A DNA stretch of 64,000 nucleotides from Shewanella avicenniae (GCF_017354945.1 NZ_CP071503.1:3038001-3102000), one strand, 5' to 3'. Positions 37,824 to 47,485 are shown, numbered from the stretch's first letter. Numbers and translations are program-made. The notes: generated from the sequence alone by a model not told the origin.

Positions 37824-39218
37824 ATGAGAAAATCACTCCCTATTTTCATCACAAGCCTGTCATTAACGCTGTTTTCTAGTCTTACTACGGCAACAAGTTA
37901 CGATTCAAATCAAAAGGTTGCGCTAGATCTCACCCAAAATGCTTTAAAATCAGACCTAGCCTACAAAATTACCGAATCTTTGACAGTTGAAGTAGGCCCG
38001 CGCCTTGCTGGCAGCCCACAAAATGCCGTTGCTGTTGATTGGGCGGAAGCCAAATTAAACGCACTTGGATTTGATAAAGTATATAAAGAACAGGTAGTTG
38101 TACCCGTGTGGCAGCGCGGTAGTGCCGCAGCAAAAGTCATTTCGCCCTATCCACAGAACCTGGTTGTCAGCGCCTTAGGTGGCAGTGTTGCCACCCCAAA
38201 AAATGGCCTAACTGGCAAGATTATACGATTTGAGTCGCTAGATGCCTTAAAACATGCATCTCATAAGGATGTTGAAGGCAAAATCGTTTTTATCGATAAA
38301 AAGACCGAACGTTTTAAAACTGGCGCAGGTTACGGCCAAAGTGTCGGTGGCCGTGTTAATGGCGCCATTGAAGCGGCTAAGCTTGGCGCTATTGCGATTG
38401 TGATTCGCTCAGTCGGTACCGATCATGACCGTATGGCGCACACCGGCATGATGCGTTATGACGATAGCATTAACAAAATTCCAGCGGCAGCGCTGAGTGC
38501 ACCAGACGCTGACATGCTCGATGCCATGCTAACCCGCACCAATGAGGTCGAGCTGCAACTGACGATGACGCCACAGTCACTCGGCACCACCACCACTTAC
38601 AATGTCATCGGTGAAGTTACAGGTGCAACTAAGCCCGATGAGATTGTGCTGCTCGGCGCACACTTAGACTCGTGGGACGAAGGCACAGGCGCAATTGATG
38701 ATGCCTCTGGTGTTGCCATTGTGACCGCAGCAGCCAAGTTGATTAGCGAATTACCGCAACGCCCAGCGCGTACCATTCGCGTAGTTTTGTTTGCCGCGGA
38801 AGAGATCGGCATGCTCGGTGGTAAAGCCTATGTTGAACAACACAAAGACGAAATGGCACAGCATTATATTGCGGCAGAATCAGATTTTGGCGCTGACCGC
38901 ATCTATCGTGCGGATTTGAAAGTAGCCGCAGGCGTCTTTAACGAGGCTCAGGCGTTGCTCGCTAGCCTGACAGCTTTTGGTGTTGAGCTAGGTGATAACA
39001 ACGCCCGTGGTGGCTCTGAAGTATCGCTATTACCGGCTCAAGGAGTACCTGTTGCATCACTGCGACAAAATGGCCAAGACTATTTTGACTATCACCACAC
39101 CCCGAACGACACTTTAGATAAAGTTGACCCAGAAGCCTTGGCACAGAACGTGGCCGTGTACGCACAGTTTGCTTATCTAATGGCGCAGTCAGAACTGCTG
39201 TTACGTCCACTCGAGTAA
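37824..39218 (+). CDS. Exported M28-family zinc peptidase with PA-like insert
   Basis: A 464-residue protein with a signal peptide ending near residue 24. The M28 catalytic core is visible: LLGAHLDSWDEGTGAIDDASG (first zinc ligands and catalytic Asp), AAEEIGMLGG (catalytic Glu pair), ESDFGADRIY, and the last ligand in YFDYHHTPNDTLDKVD. The segment between residues about 130-240 (GKIVFIDKKTE, AKLGAIAIVIRS) is the protease-associated domain. It is probably a periplasmic or secreted aminopeptidase/carboxypeptidase. An ACAAGGA Shine-Dalgarno precedes the ATG. Confidence 0.9.
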   Translation: MRKSLPIFITSLSLTLFSSLTTATSYDSNQKVALDLTQNALKSDLAYKITESLTVEVGPRLAGSPQNAVAVDWAEAKLNALGFDKVYKEQVVVPVWQRGSAAAKVISPYPQNLVVSALGGSVATPKNGLTGKIIRFESLDALKHASHKDVEGKIVFIDKKTERFKTGAGYGQSVGGRVNGAIEAAKLGAIAIVIRSVGTDHDRMAHTGMMRYDDSINKIPAAALSAPDADMLDAMLTRTNEVELQLTMTPQSLGTTTTYNVIGEVTGATKPDEIVLLGAHLDSWDEGTGAIDDASGVAIVTAAAKLISELPQRPARTIRVVLFAAEEIGMLGGKAYVEQHKDEMAQHYIAAESDFGADRIYRADLKVAAGVFNEAQALLASLTAFGVELGDNNARGGSEVSLLPAQGVPVASLRQNGQDYFDYHHTPNDTLDKVDPEALAQNVAVYAQFAYLMAQSELLLRPLE

Positions 39219-39418
39219 TTGCGGTACTTCAGCTCACTGCCGATGCCTTTTTGACGCAGCGGCAGTGAGTTTCAGTGACCTCGTTCACAGTCCCTGCCGA
39301 CAAGTTTAGTTCGCGTGTTTTAAGCCTCGGATTTGCCCTAATCGCACTACGCACCCCAGAATTTATCTGCGATAATTTACTTATCTTTCAAAAGTTTTTA
39401 TTCGCGGGAATTTTAACC

Positions 39419-40597
39419 GTGTTCGAACAAGCCACTTGGCTATCTGCCTTTATTTATCGTTACGCTCGAATTGTCCACACCTTTAAAATTGCACTGGCGC
39501 TCGGTTTGATTGCCTTGGTCAACGGCTTTTGGCCAGTACCACACTTTATCTGGAGTATGGTCACCATAGTAATCATTATGATGGGGCTGCCACAGGTGGG
39601 CGGTGCCATCGAGAAATCGTTACAGCGTGCTGTCGGCACTATGCTTGGCGCCAGTTATGGCGTGCTACTGGTCATATTTATCGACCAATATTGGCAGCTA
39701 ATGGGGTTGCTGATTTTCGGTGTTGCCGTAGTCTGCTACCTCAACGCTGGGCGCTACAGCTACGCCTACTTAGTGACAGGCTTCACCATGATTATCGTTA
39801 TCGGTGATGCCAACCACGACACCTCTGAAGCACTTTGGCATACGGCTAACATTTTGATCGGCTGTGTGGTTGCGGTGTTAGTGTCCCTCTTCGTATTACC
39901 TATCAAGGCCAAGCAAGACTGGCGGGCGCAGATGGCCAAATCCTTTGAGATGATGGCTAAAGTGCTGGATGTTCACCTCAATCACACCGAAGACAGTAAA
40001 AAAGCGCGCAGCTACCTTGAAGCGGCAATGAAAGCTGTGCTGGCACAAAAAAAGTTGATGTTCTCACTCGAATGGGAAAGTCAGACGCTAAAAAAACATG
40101 CGCCGACTGTGACCGAATTAGCCGATGAACAGGTACGCGTTATCACCCTGCTTGAGTTATTACTGCAAAGTAACTTAACCGCAGATAAGCACAAAACACT
40201 GCCGCAAATTGAGCAGATAGCCAAAACCATGCAGCAGCATTTGCTGCAATTGGCCAGCTATCTTTCAGGTAAACATAGCGAACAACCACAACTCCCCACC
40301 GGCTTTAGCTATCAATTAGCCCAGCAATTGATAGCACTGCAACAGCATGATGTTGAAGGCGATAATGAAGCCGCGCAACAGGCATTTGCCTTAAACGGCT
40401 ACAGCTGGCTGATCTACCAACTGGCATTGGCGCTCACGGGCGTTAACACTCAGTTAGATAAAATCGTCGCCGCTTATCGCCACAAGGCGCGTTTGCTGGA
40501 AACCTTAAAAGAGAACGTTGCCTTCGCACCAAAAAAGAAAACCGGCGCTAAACGCAACCACGAAAATCTCAGCAAAGAAAAGCGCAATAACGATTAA
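39419..40597 (+). CDS. FUSC-like aromatic-acid exporter family membrane protein
   Basis: A 392-residue protein with an N-terminal bundle of about six hydrophobic segments (IALALGLIALVNGFWPVP, AVGTMLGASYGVLLVIF, HTANILIGCVVAVLVSLFVLP) typical of the FUSC/YccS superfamily, then a long helical cytoplasmic region and a basic tail. Family members export aromatic acids or similar compounds. A GTG start at 39419 is used because GGGA is upstream and the membrane domain begins soon after; the open frame extends to an ATG at 39275 over sequence that I do not think is coding. Confidence 0.72.
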   Translation: MFEQATWLSAFIYRYARIVHTFKIALALGLIALVNGFWPVPHFIWSMVTIVIIMMGLPQVGGAIEKSLQRAVGTMLGASYGVLLVIFIDQYWQLMGLLIFGVAVVCYLNAGRYSYAYLVTGFTMIIVIGDANHDTSEALWHTANILIGCVVAVLVSLFVLPIKAKQDWRAQMAKSFEMMAKVLDVHLNHTEDSKKARSYLEAAMKAVLAQKKLMFSLEWESQTLKKHAPTVTELADEQVRVITLLELLLQSNLTADKHKTLPQIEQIAKTMQQHLLQLASYLSGKHSEQPQLPTGFSYQLAQQLIALQQHDVEGDNEAAQQAFALNGYSWLIYQLALALTGVNTQLDKIVAAYRHKARLLETLKENVAFAPKKKTGAKRNHENLSKEKRNND

Positions 40598-40686
40598 CTC
40601 ACCAAAAAATAATGGCTGTGTCGGCAGCCATTATCATTGGTTTATCACACTTAATTAGCGCGCGAGTTTGAGTGTAACACCGCTTA

Positions 40687-41262
40687 TTACCACACCAATT
40701 CGCGAAAATGCTTGCGGCACACAGATTCATAACTCTCGTTGCCGCCAATCGCCACTTGTGCCCCTTCTTTCACCGGCCGGCCTTCGCTATCGCGACGAAT
40801 GACCATATTGGCTTTGCGGCCACAGAAGCAGATGGTTTTCAATTCGACGAGCTTGTCGGCCCACGCCAACAGATACTGGCTGCCGGAAAACAACTCACCT
40901 TGAAAGTCAGTCCGCAGCCCATAACACAGCACTGGAATATCCAAGCAATCGACCACATAAGCCAGCTGCTTGACTTGGATTTGACTCAGAAACTGCGATT
41001 CGTCAACTAGTACACAGTGAATATGTTGGCGCTGATGTTCACTCGCAATCAGTTGCGATAAATCATCATCAGCGGCGAAGATGCTCGCATCGCATTCAAT
41101 CCCGATGCGTGACGCCACCTTACCCTCACCGAAGCGATCATCAATGGCTGGGGTTAACACCAGCGTATGCATCCCACGCTCACGATAGTTATAGGAAGAC
41201 TGCAACAGAGAAGTCGATTTACCGGCATTCATCGCCGAATAATAAAAATAAAGCTGAGCCAA
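40687..41262 (-). CDS. tdk: Thymidine kinase
   Basis: A 191-residue type II thymidine kinase of the salvage pathway. The P-loop is in [14 protein letters not shown], the Walker B-like segment in [11 protein letters not shown], and a zinc site uses CFCGRKA and VCRKHF. The start is TTG at 41262 (residues [15 protein letters not shown] follow), with GGAG 8 nt upstream; family proteins begin MAQLYFYYS. An upstream in-frame start at 41295 adds 11 residues without homology. Confidence 0.95.
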   Translation of the reverse strand: MAQLYFYYSAMNAGKSTSLLQSSYNYRERGMHTLVLTPAIDDRFGEGKVASRIGIECDASIFAADDDLSQLIASEHQRQHIHCVLVDESQFLSQIQVKQLAYVVDCLDIPVLCYGLRTDFQGELFSGSQYLLAWADKLVELKTICFCGRKANMVIRRDSEGRPVKEGAQVAIGGNESYESVCRKHFRELVW

Positions 41263-41497
41263 ACCCGGCGCTCCAGTTATTCGCAATGGCGGCAATATTA
41301 CCCTGTTTTGGATGAAAAATCAGGGAATAAAATCGTGCTACAACCATCACCAATACTGAGTTTTTCGCAATTTGTTACATTTTCCTGACGTGCCAGTTCA
41401 CAAATCTCCCCTGCTTAACCCTGTCATTCAGATTCGATTAACAAGCGCTTGTTAGCGTGCCCGCTTTATTCGCTGCTACACGAAGGAAAACAATAAA

Positions 41498-43663
41498 ATG
41501 CGTAAAACGCTAATCGCTGTTGTATTAGGGCAAATTTTGCTTACTACCGGTTGTTCAAAATCTGAAGAAGCCACAAAAACTGACACCGCTGCGCCGACGG
41601 TGCAAACCCAAGCAGCGGCTGCTGTCACCCAACAAAATCCGCTGTTCAGCGCCAGCGCTCTACAGTATGAAGCACCCGATTTCAACGCCATTAAAATTGA
41701 GCATTTCCAACCTGCATTAGAAGCAGGCATCGCGGAGCAGATGCAAGAAGTGTTGGCCATTGCAGAACAGGCTGACGCCCCAACCTTCGCCAACACGATT
41801 GAAGCGCTTGAGCGCTCAGGTGCGCTGTTAAGCCGCGCATCATCTGTGTTCTATAACCTCAGCAGTTCAAACAGCAACGAAGAGATCCGAACAATTCAAC
41901 GCGAAATGGCGCCTAAAATGGCTGCGCATACCGATAACATTAACCTGAACGCCAAGCTGTTTAGCCGCATCGACACGCTGTATCAACAGCGCGAGCAGTT
42001 AGGATTAGCCACCGAGCAGATCCGCCTGATTGAGGTGTATCATCAGCGCTTCGTGTTGGCTGGCGCGCGCTTAAGCGATGAGCAAAAAGTGCAAATTCGC
42101 GCATTGAACGAAGAAGAGTCAACCCTGACCAATGACTTCCAGCAGCGCTTGATGAAGCTGAGCAAAAGTGCCGCAGTACTAGTTGCAGATGTGGCCAAGC
42201 TTGACGGCTTGTCAGATACCGCTATCCGCAACGCGGCCAAAGATGCGGCAGATGCCGGTCATGAAGGCCAATACCTGCTTAATATTACCAATACCACCCG
42301 CCAGCCAGTGTTGGCTCAGTTGACTGACCGCGACTTACGTCAACAAGTGTGGCAAGCCTCATCAAGCCGCGGTTTAACTGGCGACAACGAGACCGCCTCG
42401 TTGGTAGCACGTTTAGCACAACTGCGCGCTCAAAAAGCACAACTGCTTGGCTTTGAAAACTGGGCGACCTATCGCTTAGCACCACAAATGGCCAAAACCC
42501 CAACCGCTGTGTTCGACATGTTTGGCTCTATGGTGCCAGCTGTAGTGAAAAACACTGAAAAAGAAGCTGCGGCCATTCAAGCCATGATCAAACAAACTGG
42601 CGCTGATTTTGAGCTGCAGCCTTGGGATTGGGCCTTCTATGCTGAAAAGGTGCGCAAAGCCCAATACGACCTCGATGAAAGCAGCCTCAAGCCGTATTTT
42701 GAATTTAACCGCGTATTACAAGATGGCGTATTCTTCACCCTTAACCAACTGTACGGAGTCACCTTCAAACCACGCCCAGATCTGCCGGTGTATCACCCAG
42801 ACGTGAAAGCGTGGGAAGTGTTTGATGCCGATGGCAGCAGCATGGCGATCTTCTATGGCGACTACTACGCCCGTGAAGGCAAACGTGGTGGCGCTTGGAT
42901 GAGTTCATTCGTGCGTCAAAGCGAGCTGCTCAACCAAAAGCCGGTGGTGGTGAATGTGATGAACATTCAAAAGGCGCCTGACGGCGAGCCGACGTTTGTG
43001 AGCTATGACCAAGTGACCACCATGTTCCATGAACTGGGCCATGGCACTCACGGTATGTTCTCAAAAGTGAAATACCCAAGCCTGTCAGGCACAGCGGTAT
43101 CACGTGACTTTGTTGAATTTCCATCAACCTTTGAAGAAGATTGGGCCGGTCATCCTGATGTACTGGCAAACTATGCCAAGCACTATAAAACTGGCGAACC
43201 GCTGCCAGCAGACATGCTCGACAAACTGCTTCGCTCTCGCAGTTTCAACATGGGCTTTGACACCCTTGAATATATGTCAGCCGCGTTGCTGGATTTGGAA
43301 TGGCATAGCTTAAGTGCCGATGCACCGTTGCAAGATGTTGCCAAATTTGAAGCTGCAGCCTTGGCGAAGCACGGAGTTAACCTGAGCGCCGTGCCACCAC
43401 GTTATCGCTCAACTTACTTTTCTCATGCCTTCCCTGGTGGTTATAGCGCTAGCTACTACGCCTACATGTGGAGTGAAATCTTGGCAGCCGATGCCTTTGC
43501 CTACGTGCAAACGCAAGGCGGCTTGAAGCGCGAAATCGGCATGAAGTTCCGCCAAGCAATTCGTGAAGTGGGCAACAGTGTGCCACCAATGGAAGCGTAT
43601 GAAAACTTCCGTGGCCAACAGCCAACCACAGATGGCTTACTAAAACGTCGCGGTTTGCTGTAA
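41498..43663 (+). CDS. dcp: M3-family peptidyl-dipeptidase, lipoprotein form
   Basis: A 721-residue M3 metallopeptidase. The zinc-binding HExxH is His511-His515 in TMFHELGHGTHGMF, with the third ligand Glu downstream in FVEFPSTFEEDW. The C-terminal SHAFPGGYSASYYAYMWSEILAADAF is typical of Dcp. The N-terminus is a lipoprotein signal (LLTTGCSK), so the enzyme should be on the periplasmic side of a membrane, whereas E. coli Dcp is soluble. It removes C-terminal dipeptides from peptides. An AAGGAAA Shine-Dalgarno precedes the ATG; a terminator follows. Confidence 0.9.
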   Translation: MRKTLIAVVLGQILLTTGCSKSEEATKTDTAAPTVQTQAAAAVTQQNPLFSASALQYEAPDFNAIKIEHFQPALEAGIAEQMQEVLAIAEQADAPTFANTIEALERSGALLSRASSVFYNLSSSNSNEEIRTIQREMAPKMAAHTDNINLNAKLFSRIDTLYQQREQLGLATEQIRLIEVYHQRFVLAGARLSDEQKVQIRALNEEESTLTNDFQQRLMKLSKSAAVLVADVAKLDGLSDTAIRNAAKDAADAGHEGQYLLNITNTTRQPVLAQLTDRDLRQQVWQASSSRGLTGDNETASLVARLAQLRAQKAQLLGFENWATYRLAPQMAKTPTAVFDMFGSMVPAVVKNTEKEAAAIQAMIKQTGADFELQPWDWAFYAEKVRKAQYDLDESSLKPYFEFNRVLQDGVFFTLNQLYGVTFKPRPDLPVYHPDVKAWEVFDADGSSMAIFYGDYYAREGKRGGAWMSSFVRQSELLNQKPVVVNVMNIQKAPDGEPTFVSYDQVTTMFHELGHGTHGMFSKVKYPSLSGTAVSRDFVEFPSTFEEDWAGHPDVLANYAKHYKTGEPLPADMLDKLLRSRSFNMGFDTLEYMSAALLDLEWHSLSADAPLQDVAKFEAAALAKHGVNLSAVPPRYRSTYFSHAFPGGYSASYYAYMWSEILAADAFAYVQTQGGLKREIGMKFRQAIREVGNSVPPMEAYENFRGQQPTTDGLLKRRGLL

Positions 43664-43684
43664 GTTTTCCGAGTGACACAAAGC

Positions 43685-43714
43685 AAAAAGCGCAGCCGTT
43701 GAGCTGCGCTTTTT
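43685..43714. terminator. Terminator downstream of dcp
   Basis: AAAAAGCGCAGC / GCTGCGCTTTTT with a 6-nt loop, between convergent dcp and the NhaC-type gene. Confidence 0.88.
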
Positions 43715-43794
43715 CATTGTTTAATTTTTACCGCTCAGTTTTTACAGCATAATTTTCATAGCGTAGTTTGCATAGCGTAAGCTGAATGGCTCAA

Positions 43795-45354
43795 TTAGTT
43801 ATTGGCGCGCGCTTTTAACCACATCAGCGCGACCACAAATAACACGCTGCAAGTGGCTAATCCCGCTAACACCGAACCGCTAAAGCCCATCACCAAATAA
43901 CCCGCCATTGATAACAGCGCCACAATCAGCGAATACGGCAGCTGGGTTGTCACATGGTCGATATGATGGCAACTCGCTCCCGTTGACGACAAAATCGTGG
44001 TATCCGAAATTGGCGAGCAGTGGTCGCCAAAAACCGAGCCCGACAGCACAGCCGCCATCATCGGCAACATCATACTTTGATGACTGCCCATCGCCATATC
44101 CGCCGCGATTGGCAGCATAATGCCAAACGTGCCCCAGCTGGTACCGGTCGAAAACGCCGTAAACCCAGCCAAGACAAAAAGCACCGCAGGCAGCAGCGCG
44201 AATGGAATATTGCCGCTGGCGAGGCTCGCCATATATTTGCCAGTTTCAAGCGCGCCAATCACGCCTGAGATGGTCCAAGCAAACAACAGGATGTAGATTG
44301 CCGGTAACATCGATTTGGCACCAATCCAAAGCGCATTCGCTATCATCTTGAGCGATAATTTTTGCAACAGCGCCAACACTAAGGTGATTGCCAAGCCGCA
44401 TAATGCGCCGTAAAACAGCGAGGATGCCACGTCAGTTAATTCAAACGCGCCAATCAAACTAAACTCGAGTTGTTTTTCAGCCAACGCCGCGCCACCAGAC
44501 GCCAGCATAAAATAGAGTGTGGCGAGCACAAGTACGCCAATTGGCAAGAACAAGCCCAGCACATTACCGCTATCAGCCTCTGTCAGTTCAACTGACGCGC
44601 CGGGCGGAACACCTTTTGTTTCATCGTATAACTCACCACGCCGCGCAGCCTGTTCATGTTGGCGCATTGGGCCAATATCTAACTCAAAGTAGGCCACAAA
44701 AAACAGCAACAACAGCGCAAAAATCGCGTAGTAGTTCATTGGGATCATCTCAATAAATGCGGTGAGATGGCCAATATCACTCATGCCGTGAGTGGCAAGA
44801 ATGCCTCCAATGAGCGCGATAATATACGCCCCCCAACTGGACACAGGTGAAATCACACACACAGGTGCCGCGGTGGAATCAAGCAAATAAGCTAACTTCG
44901 CACGCGAGATATAGTAGCGGTCTGTCAGTGGCCGCGAGATACTGCCCACCACCAAACTATTAAAGTAATCATCAATAAACACCACGATACCCAACACCAT
45001 AGTGAGCATTTTGGCATCGCGACGCTTACGAATATGTTGTTTGCCCCAATCGGCAAATGCGCGGGCGGCGCCACTGGTGGTAATCAAAGCGGTGATCATG
45101 CCGAGCAAGACTAAAAAGCCCAGTACGAATAGGTTCCAGCTATTCACTGCGCCTTCATCCCAGACTAATGCGGTAACGCGCTGCGCCAGATACACACCCG
45201 CATTACTGATATTCCACTGGGTTAGCAGTAAAACCCCCACGAGGATACCGACACCAAGCGACACTAATACCTTGCGAGTGATAATAGCCAATACGATGGC
45301 AATAACTGGGGGCAGTAAAGACAATGCCGAATCGGCATAACTGATAATGGTCAT
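43795..45354 (-). CDS. lysW: NhaC-family transporter, predicted lysine permease
   Basis: A 519-residue polytopic membrane protein of the NhaC Na+/H+ antiporter family. Segments such as MLTMVLGIVVFIDDYFNSLVVGSISRPLTDR, FSTGTSWGTFGIMLPIAADMA and FGDHCSPISDTTILSSTGA are family hallmarks. The mRNA leader carries a lysine riboswitch; NhaC-type proteins under such control (LysW) have been predicted to import lysine in Shewanella and Vibrio. So lysine uptake is more likely than simple Na+/H+ exchange, but the substrate is inferred from the riboswitch. Confidence 0.85.
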   Translation of the reverse strand: MTIISYADSALSLLPPVIAIVLAIITRKVLVSLGVGILVGVLLLTQWNISNAGVYLAQRVTALVWDEGAVNSWNLFVLGFLVLLGMITALITTSGAARAFADWGKQHIRKRRDAKMLTMVLGIVVFIDDYFNSLVVGSISRPLTDRYYISRAKLAYLLDSTAAPVCVISPVSSWGAYIIALIGGILATHGMSDIGHLTAFIEMIPMNYYAIFALLLLFFVAYFELDIGPMRQHEQAARRGELYDETKGVPPGASVELTEADSGNVLGLFLPIGVLVLATLYFMLASGGAALAEKQLEFSLIGAFELTDVASSLFYGALCGLAITLVLALLQKLSLKMIANALWIGAKSMLPAIYILLFAWTISGVIGALETGKYMASLASGNIPFALLPAVLFVLAGFTAFSTGTSWGTFGIMLPIAADMAMGSHQSMMLPMMAAVLSGSVFGDHCSPISDTTILSSTGASCHHIDHVTTQLPYSLIVALLSMAGYLVMGFSGSVLAGLATCSVLFVVALMWLKARANN

Positions 45355-45480
45355 ACGTCGTTATTCTTTTTGTTAAGTTCAAAAGCATTTGCAGAGCAAC
45401 GGCGTACACGGCATAAAGCCAAACACCTGAATTTAAGTAGCGCTCCACAGGGCTGAGTCATTGCTCAACCATCTTTCTGT

Positions 45481-45618
45481 GACAGTGCTGCACCTATTCG
45501 GCTACAGCCCCAGCAGTCGACTTGATACTTCTAACTGCTTCGGCACTCAGTCCTTTTATGGCAGGTCAACGGAATCACCCTCGTTGCCATTACTCTTACT
45601 GCGTGCACCTCTACTGTC
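45481..45618 (-). ncRNA. Lysine riboswitch (L box) aptamer upstream of lysW
   Basis: Read on the minus strand, GACAGT at the 5' end pairs with ACTGTC at the 3' end as stem P1. Just inside come AGAGGTGC, AGTAA-type and AAGGACTGA segments, then GTGCCGAAGCAG and CTGCTGGGGCTGT, with GGTGCAG closing the core. The GCCGAAG ... TGGGGCTGT pair and AGAGGTGC are the best conserved parts of the lysine aptamer core. It lies 127 nt upstream of the lysW start. No clear T-tract terminator follows, so control may be at translation initiation. Confidence 0.82.
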
Positions 45619-45653
45619 GATTTCCAGGTTAAAGAAACCGACCTAATAAAAAA

Positions 45654-45679
45654 GCGGCCGAGGGACAAACCTCAGCCGC
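45654..45679 (-). terminator. Terminator downstream of etfA
   Basis: GCGGCCGAGG / CCTCAGCCGC with a short loop (one mispaired position), followed on the minus strand by TTTTTT. It separates etfBA from the lysW leader. Confidence 0.85.
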
Positions 45680-45698
45680 CTTCTCAATAGTGGCAAGA

Positions 45699-46622
45699 TT
45701 AAATCATTTCTATGAATTTCGGCAAGGCTTCAAACAGATCTGCCTCTAAACCGTAATCCGCAATTTGGAAGATAGGCGCCTGTGGATCTTTGTTGATTGC
45801 CACGATCACTTTGGAGTCTTTCATCCCTGCCAGATGCTGGATAGCGCCAGAAATCCCCACCGCGATATAAAGTGCTGGCGCCACAATTTTACCGGTCTGC
45901 CCAACTTGCAGATCATTCGCCACAAAGCCTGCATCGACCGCAGCGCGACTAGCACCGACAGCACCACCGAGCCTATCTGCCAGTTGCTCTATCAGGCCGA
46001 AATTCTCCGCACTGCCAAGCGCGCGACCACCGGCGACCACCACATTGGCGCTGCCAAGTTCAGGCCGCTCGGACTGCAATTCGGTTTTACTGACAAACTC
46101 GCTCAACGGCGCAAACACTTGTTCAACCGCAGTTATAGTCGCGCTGCCATCAGCGCTCGCAGCATCAAACGCAGTACTGCGAATTGAGACAACTTTCACT
46201 GCATCCAAACTTTTGACTGTCGCCAATGCATTGCCTGCATAAATTGGCCGTACAAAGGTGTCACTATCTTGAATGGCAACGATCTCGGAAATCATAGCCA
46301 CATCGAGTAACGCGGCCACTCTAGGTAACAAATCCTTACCAAATGCACTGGCGACGGTGACAATGTGGCTATATTCGGCCGCATTAGCGACCACCAACTC
46401 ACTGATATTTTCTGCTAATTGATGTTGATAAACCGTGTGATTGGCCAGCAACACTTGCGTGACACCACTCAATTTGGCGGCAGCATCGGCGACCGCTTGG
46501 CAATCAGCCCCAGCAACTAACACATGCACCGCTTGGCCGAGCTGAGTGGCTGCGGTAACCGCTTTGGCGACATCCGCTTTTAGCTGGGCATTATCATGTT
46601 CTGCAATTACTAACACCGCCAT
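45699..46622 (-). CDS. etfA: Electron transfer flavoprotein alpha subunit
   Basis: A 307-residue FAD-binding subunit of ETF, which takes electrons from acyl-CoA dehydrogenases such as LiuA and passes them to ETF:quinone oxidoreductase. The C-terminal FAD domain shows [46 protein letters not shown] and the hallmark [20 protein letters not shown]. It starts 1 nt after etfB and is the last gene of the operon. Confidence 0.96.
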   Translation of the reverse strand: MAVLVIAEHDNAQLKADVAKAVTAATQLGQAVHVLVAGADCQAVADAAAKLSGVTQVLLANHTVYQHQLAENISELVVANAAEYSHIVTVASAFGKDLLPRVAALLDVAMISEIVAIQDSDTFVRPIYAGNALATVKSLDAVKVVSIRSTAFDAASADGSATITAVEQVFAPLSEFVSKTELQSERPELGSANVVVAGGRALGSAENFGLIEQLADRLGGAVGASRAAVDAGFVANDLQVGQTGKIVAPALYIAVGISGAIQHLAGMKDSKVIVAINKDPQAPIFQIADYGLEADLFEALPKFIEMI

Positions 46623-46623
46623 A

Positions 46624-47376
46624 TCAGATCACCTTCGCTTCGTTTTTAAGTTTATCAATCAGGGCTTCAACCGAGTCCACCATCACACCGGCACAACGCT
46701 GCGCTGGCGGCGTCACGCTGATAATCTGTTGATGCGCTTTTAGAGTGACACCTAAACCGGCGGCATCCGTCGTTTCTAGCGGCTTACGCTTCGCCTTCAT
46801 AATGTTGGGTAATGTGGCGTAGCGTGGTTCATTGAGGCGCAGATCTGCAGTCAATACCGCTGGCAGCGGCAATTTCAATACCTGAACACCACCATCAACT
46901 TCGCGGGTCACAGCGATGCTCTGCTCATCTAACAACTCAACGTCAGAGACAAAGGTCGCTTGAGGCAACTTAGCTAACGCGGATAACATCTGCCCGGTTT
47001 GGTTGTTATCCCCGTCGATTGACTGTTTACCAAGCAGCAACAGCTGTGCTTGCTCCTTTTGTTGCACTGCATGCAGCAGTTTGGCAATAGATAAAGGTTC
47101 AAGCGCTTGGTCATGCACCACGTGCAGCGCGCGATCAGCACCGAGTGCTAATGCCGTACGCAGCTGCTCTTGCGCTGCAGCAGGGCCGACCGTGACCACC
47201 ACCACTTCGGTTGCCTTACCCGCTTCTTTCAAGCGTATCGCTTGCTCTACTGCGATTTCACAAAACGGATTTAGCGCCATTTTGACATTGGCGGTGTCGA
47301 CATCGGTCTGCTCAGCATTGACTCTGACCTTGACGTTGGCATCGACAACGCGTTTTACCGCTACCAATACTTTCAT
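46624..47376 (-). CDS. etfB: Electron transfer flavoprotein beta subunit
   Basis: A 250-residue AMP-binding subunit of ETF. MKVLVAVKRVVDANVKVRV opens the protein, NPFCEIAVEQAIRLKEAG and LLLGKQSIDGDNNQTGQM (nucleotide site) and the VLTADLRLNEPRYATLPNIMKAKRKP signature follow in order. AAGGA lies upstream of the ATG. The promoter region carries LiuR-like and PsrA-like operators, in keeping with its role in both leucine and fatty-acid oxidation. Confidence 0.96.
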   Translation of the reverse strand: MKVLVAVKRVVDANVKVRVNAEQTDVDTANVKMALNPFCEIAVEQAIRLKEAGKATEVVVVTVGPAAAQEQLRTALALGADRALHVVHDQALEPLSIAKLLHAVQQKEQAQLLLLGKQSIDGDNNQTGQMLSALAKLPQATFVSDVELLDEQSIAVTREVDGGVQVLKLPLPAVLTADLRLNEPRYATLPNIMKAKRKPLETTDAAGLGVTLKAHQQIISVTPPAQRCAGVMVDSVEALIDKLKNEAKVI

Positions 47377-47444
47377 TACTCATTCCTTCACTACTGTCGT
47401 ATTAGCCACGACCTGTTGCTCTCAATGGCAGACTCTAATTTAAG

Positions 47445-47460
47445 CTTACGTTTACGTCAA
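47445..47460. promoter_or_regulatory. LiuR-like operator upstream of etfBA
   Basis: CTTACGTTTACGTCAA is a variant of the 16-bp TTTACG..ACGTAAA pattern found upstream of liuR, 69 nt upstream of the etfB start. Confidence 0.6.
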
Positions 47461-47467
47461 CATCAAA

Positions 47468-47485
47468 TTCAAACAGATGTTTTAA
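47468..47485. promoter_or_regulatory. PsrA-like operator upstream of etfBA
   Basis: TTCAAAC-AGAT-GTTTTAA is an imperfect palindrome differing at one position from TTCAAAC-N4-GTTTGAA, the form I associate with PsrA, the fatty-acid-degradation repressor of Shewanella. It sits 7 nt from the LiuR-like site. Confidence 0.55.

Noticed and set aside
43741-43780. CATAGCGTA repeated twice near the end of the NhaC-type gene
   Set aside because: Short (9 nt) and only two copies; no structure or further copies seen.
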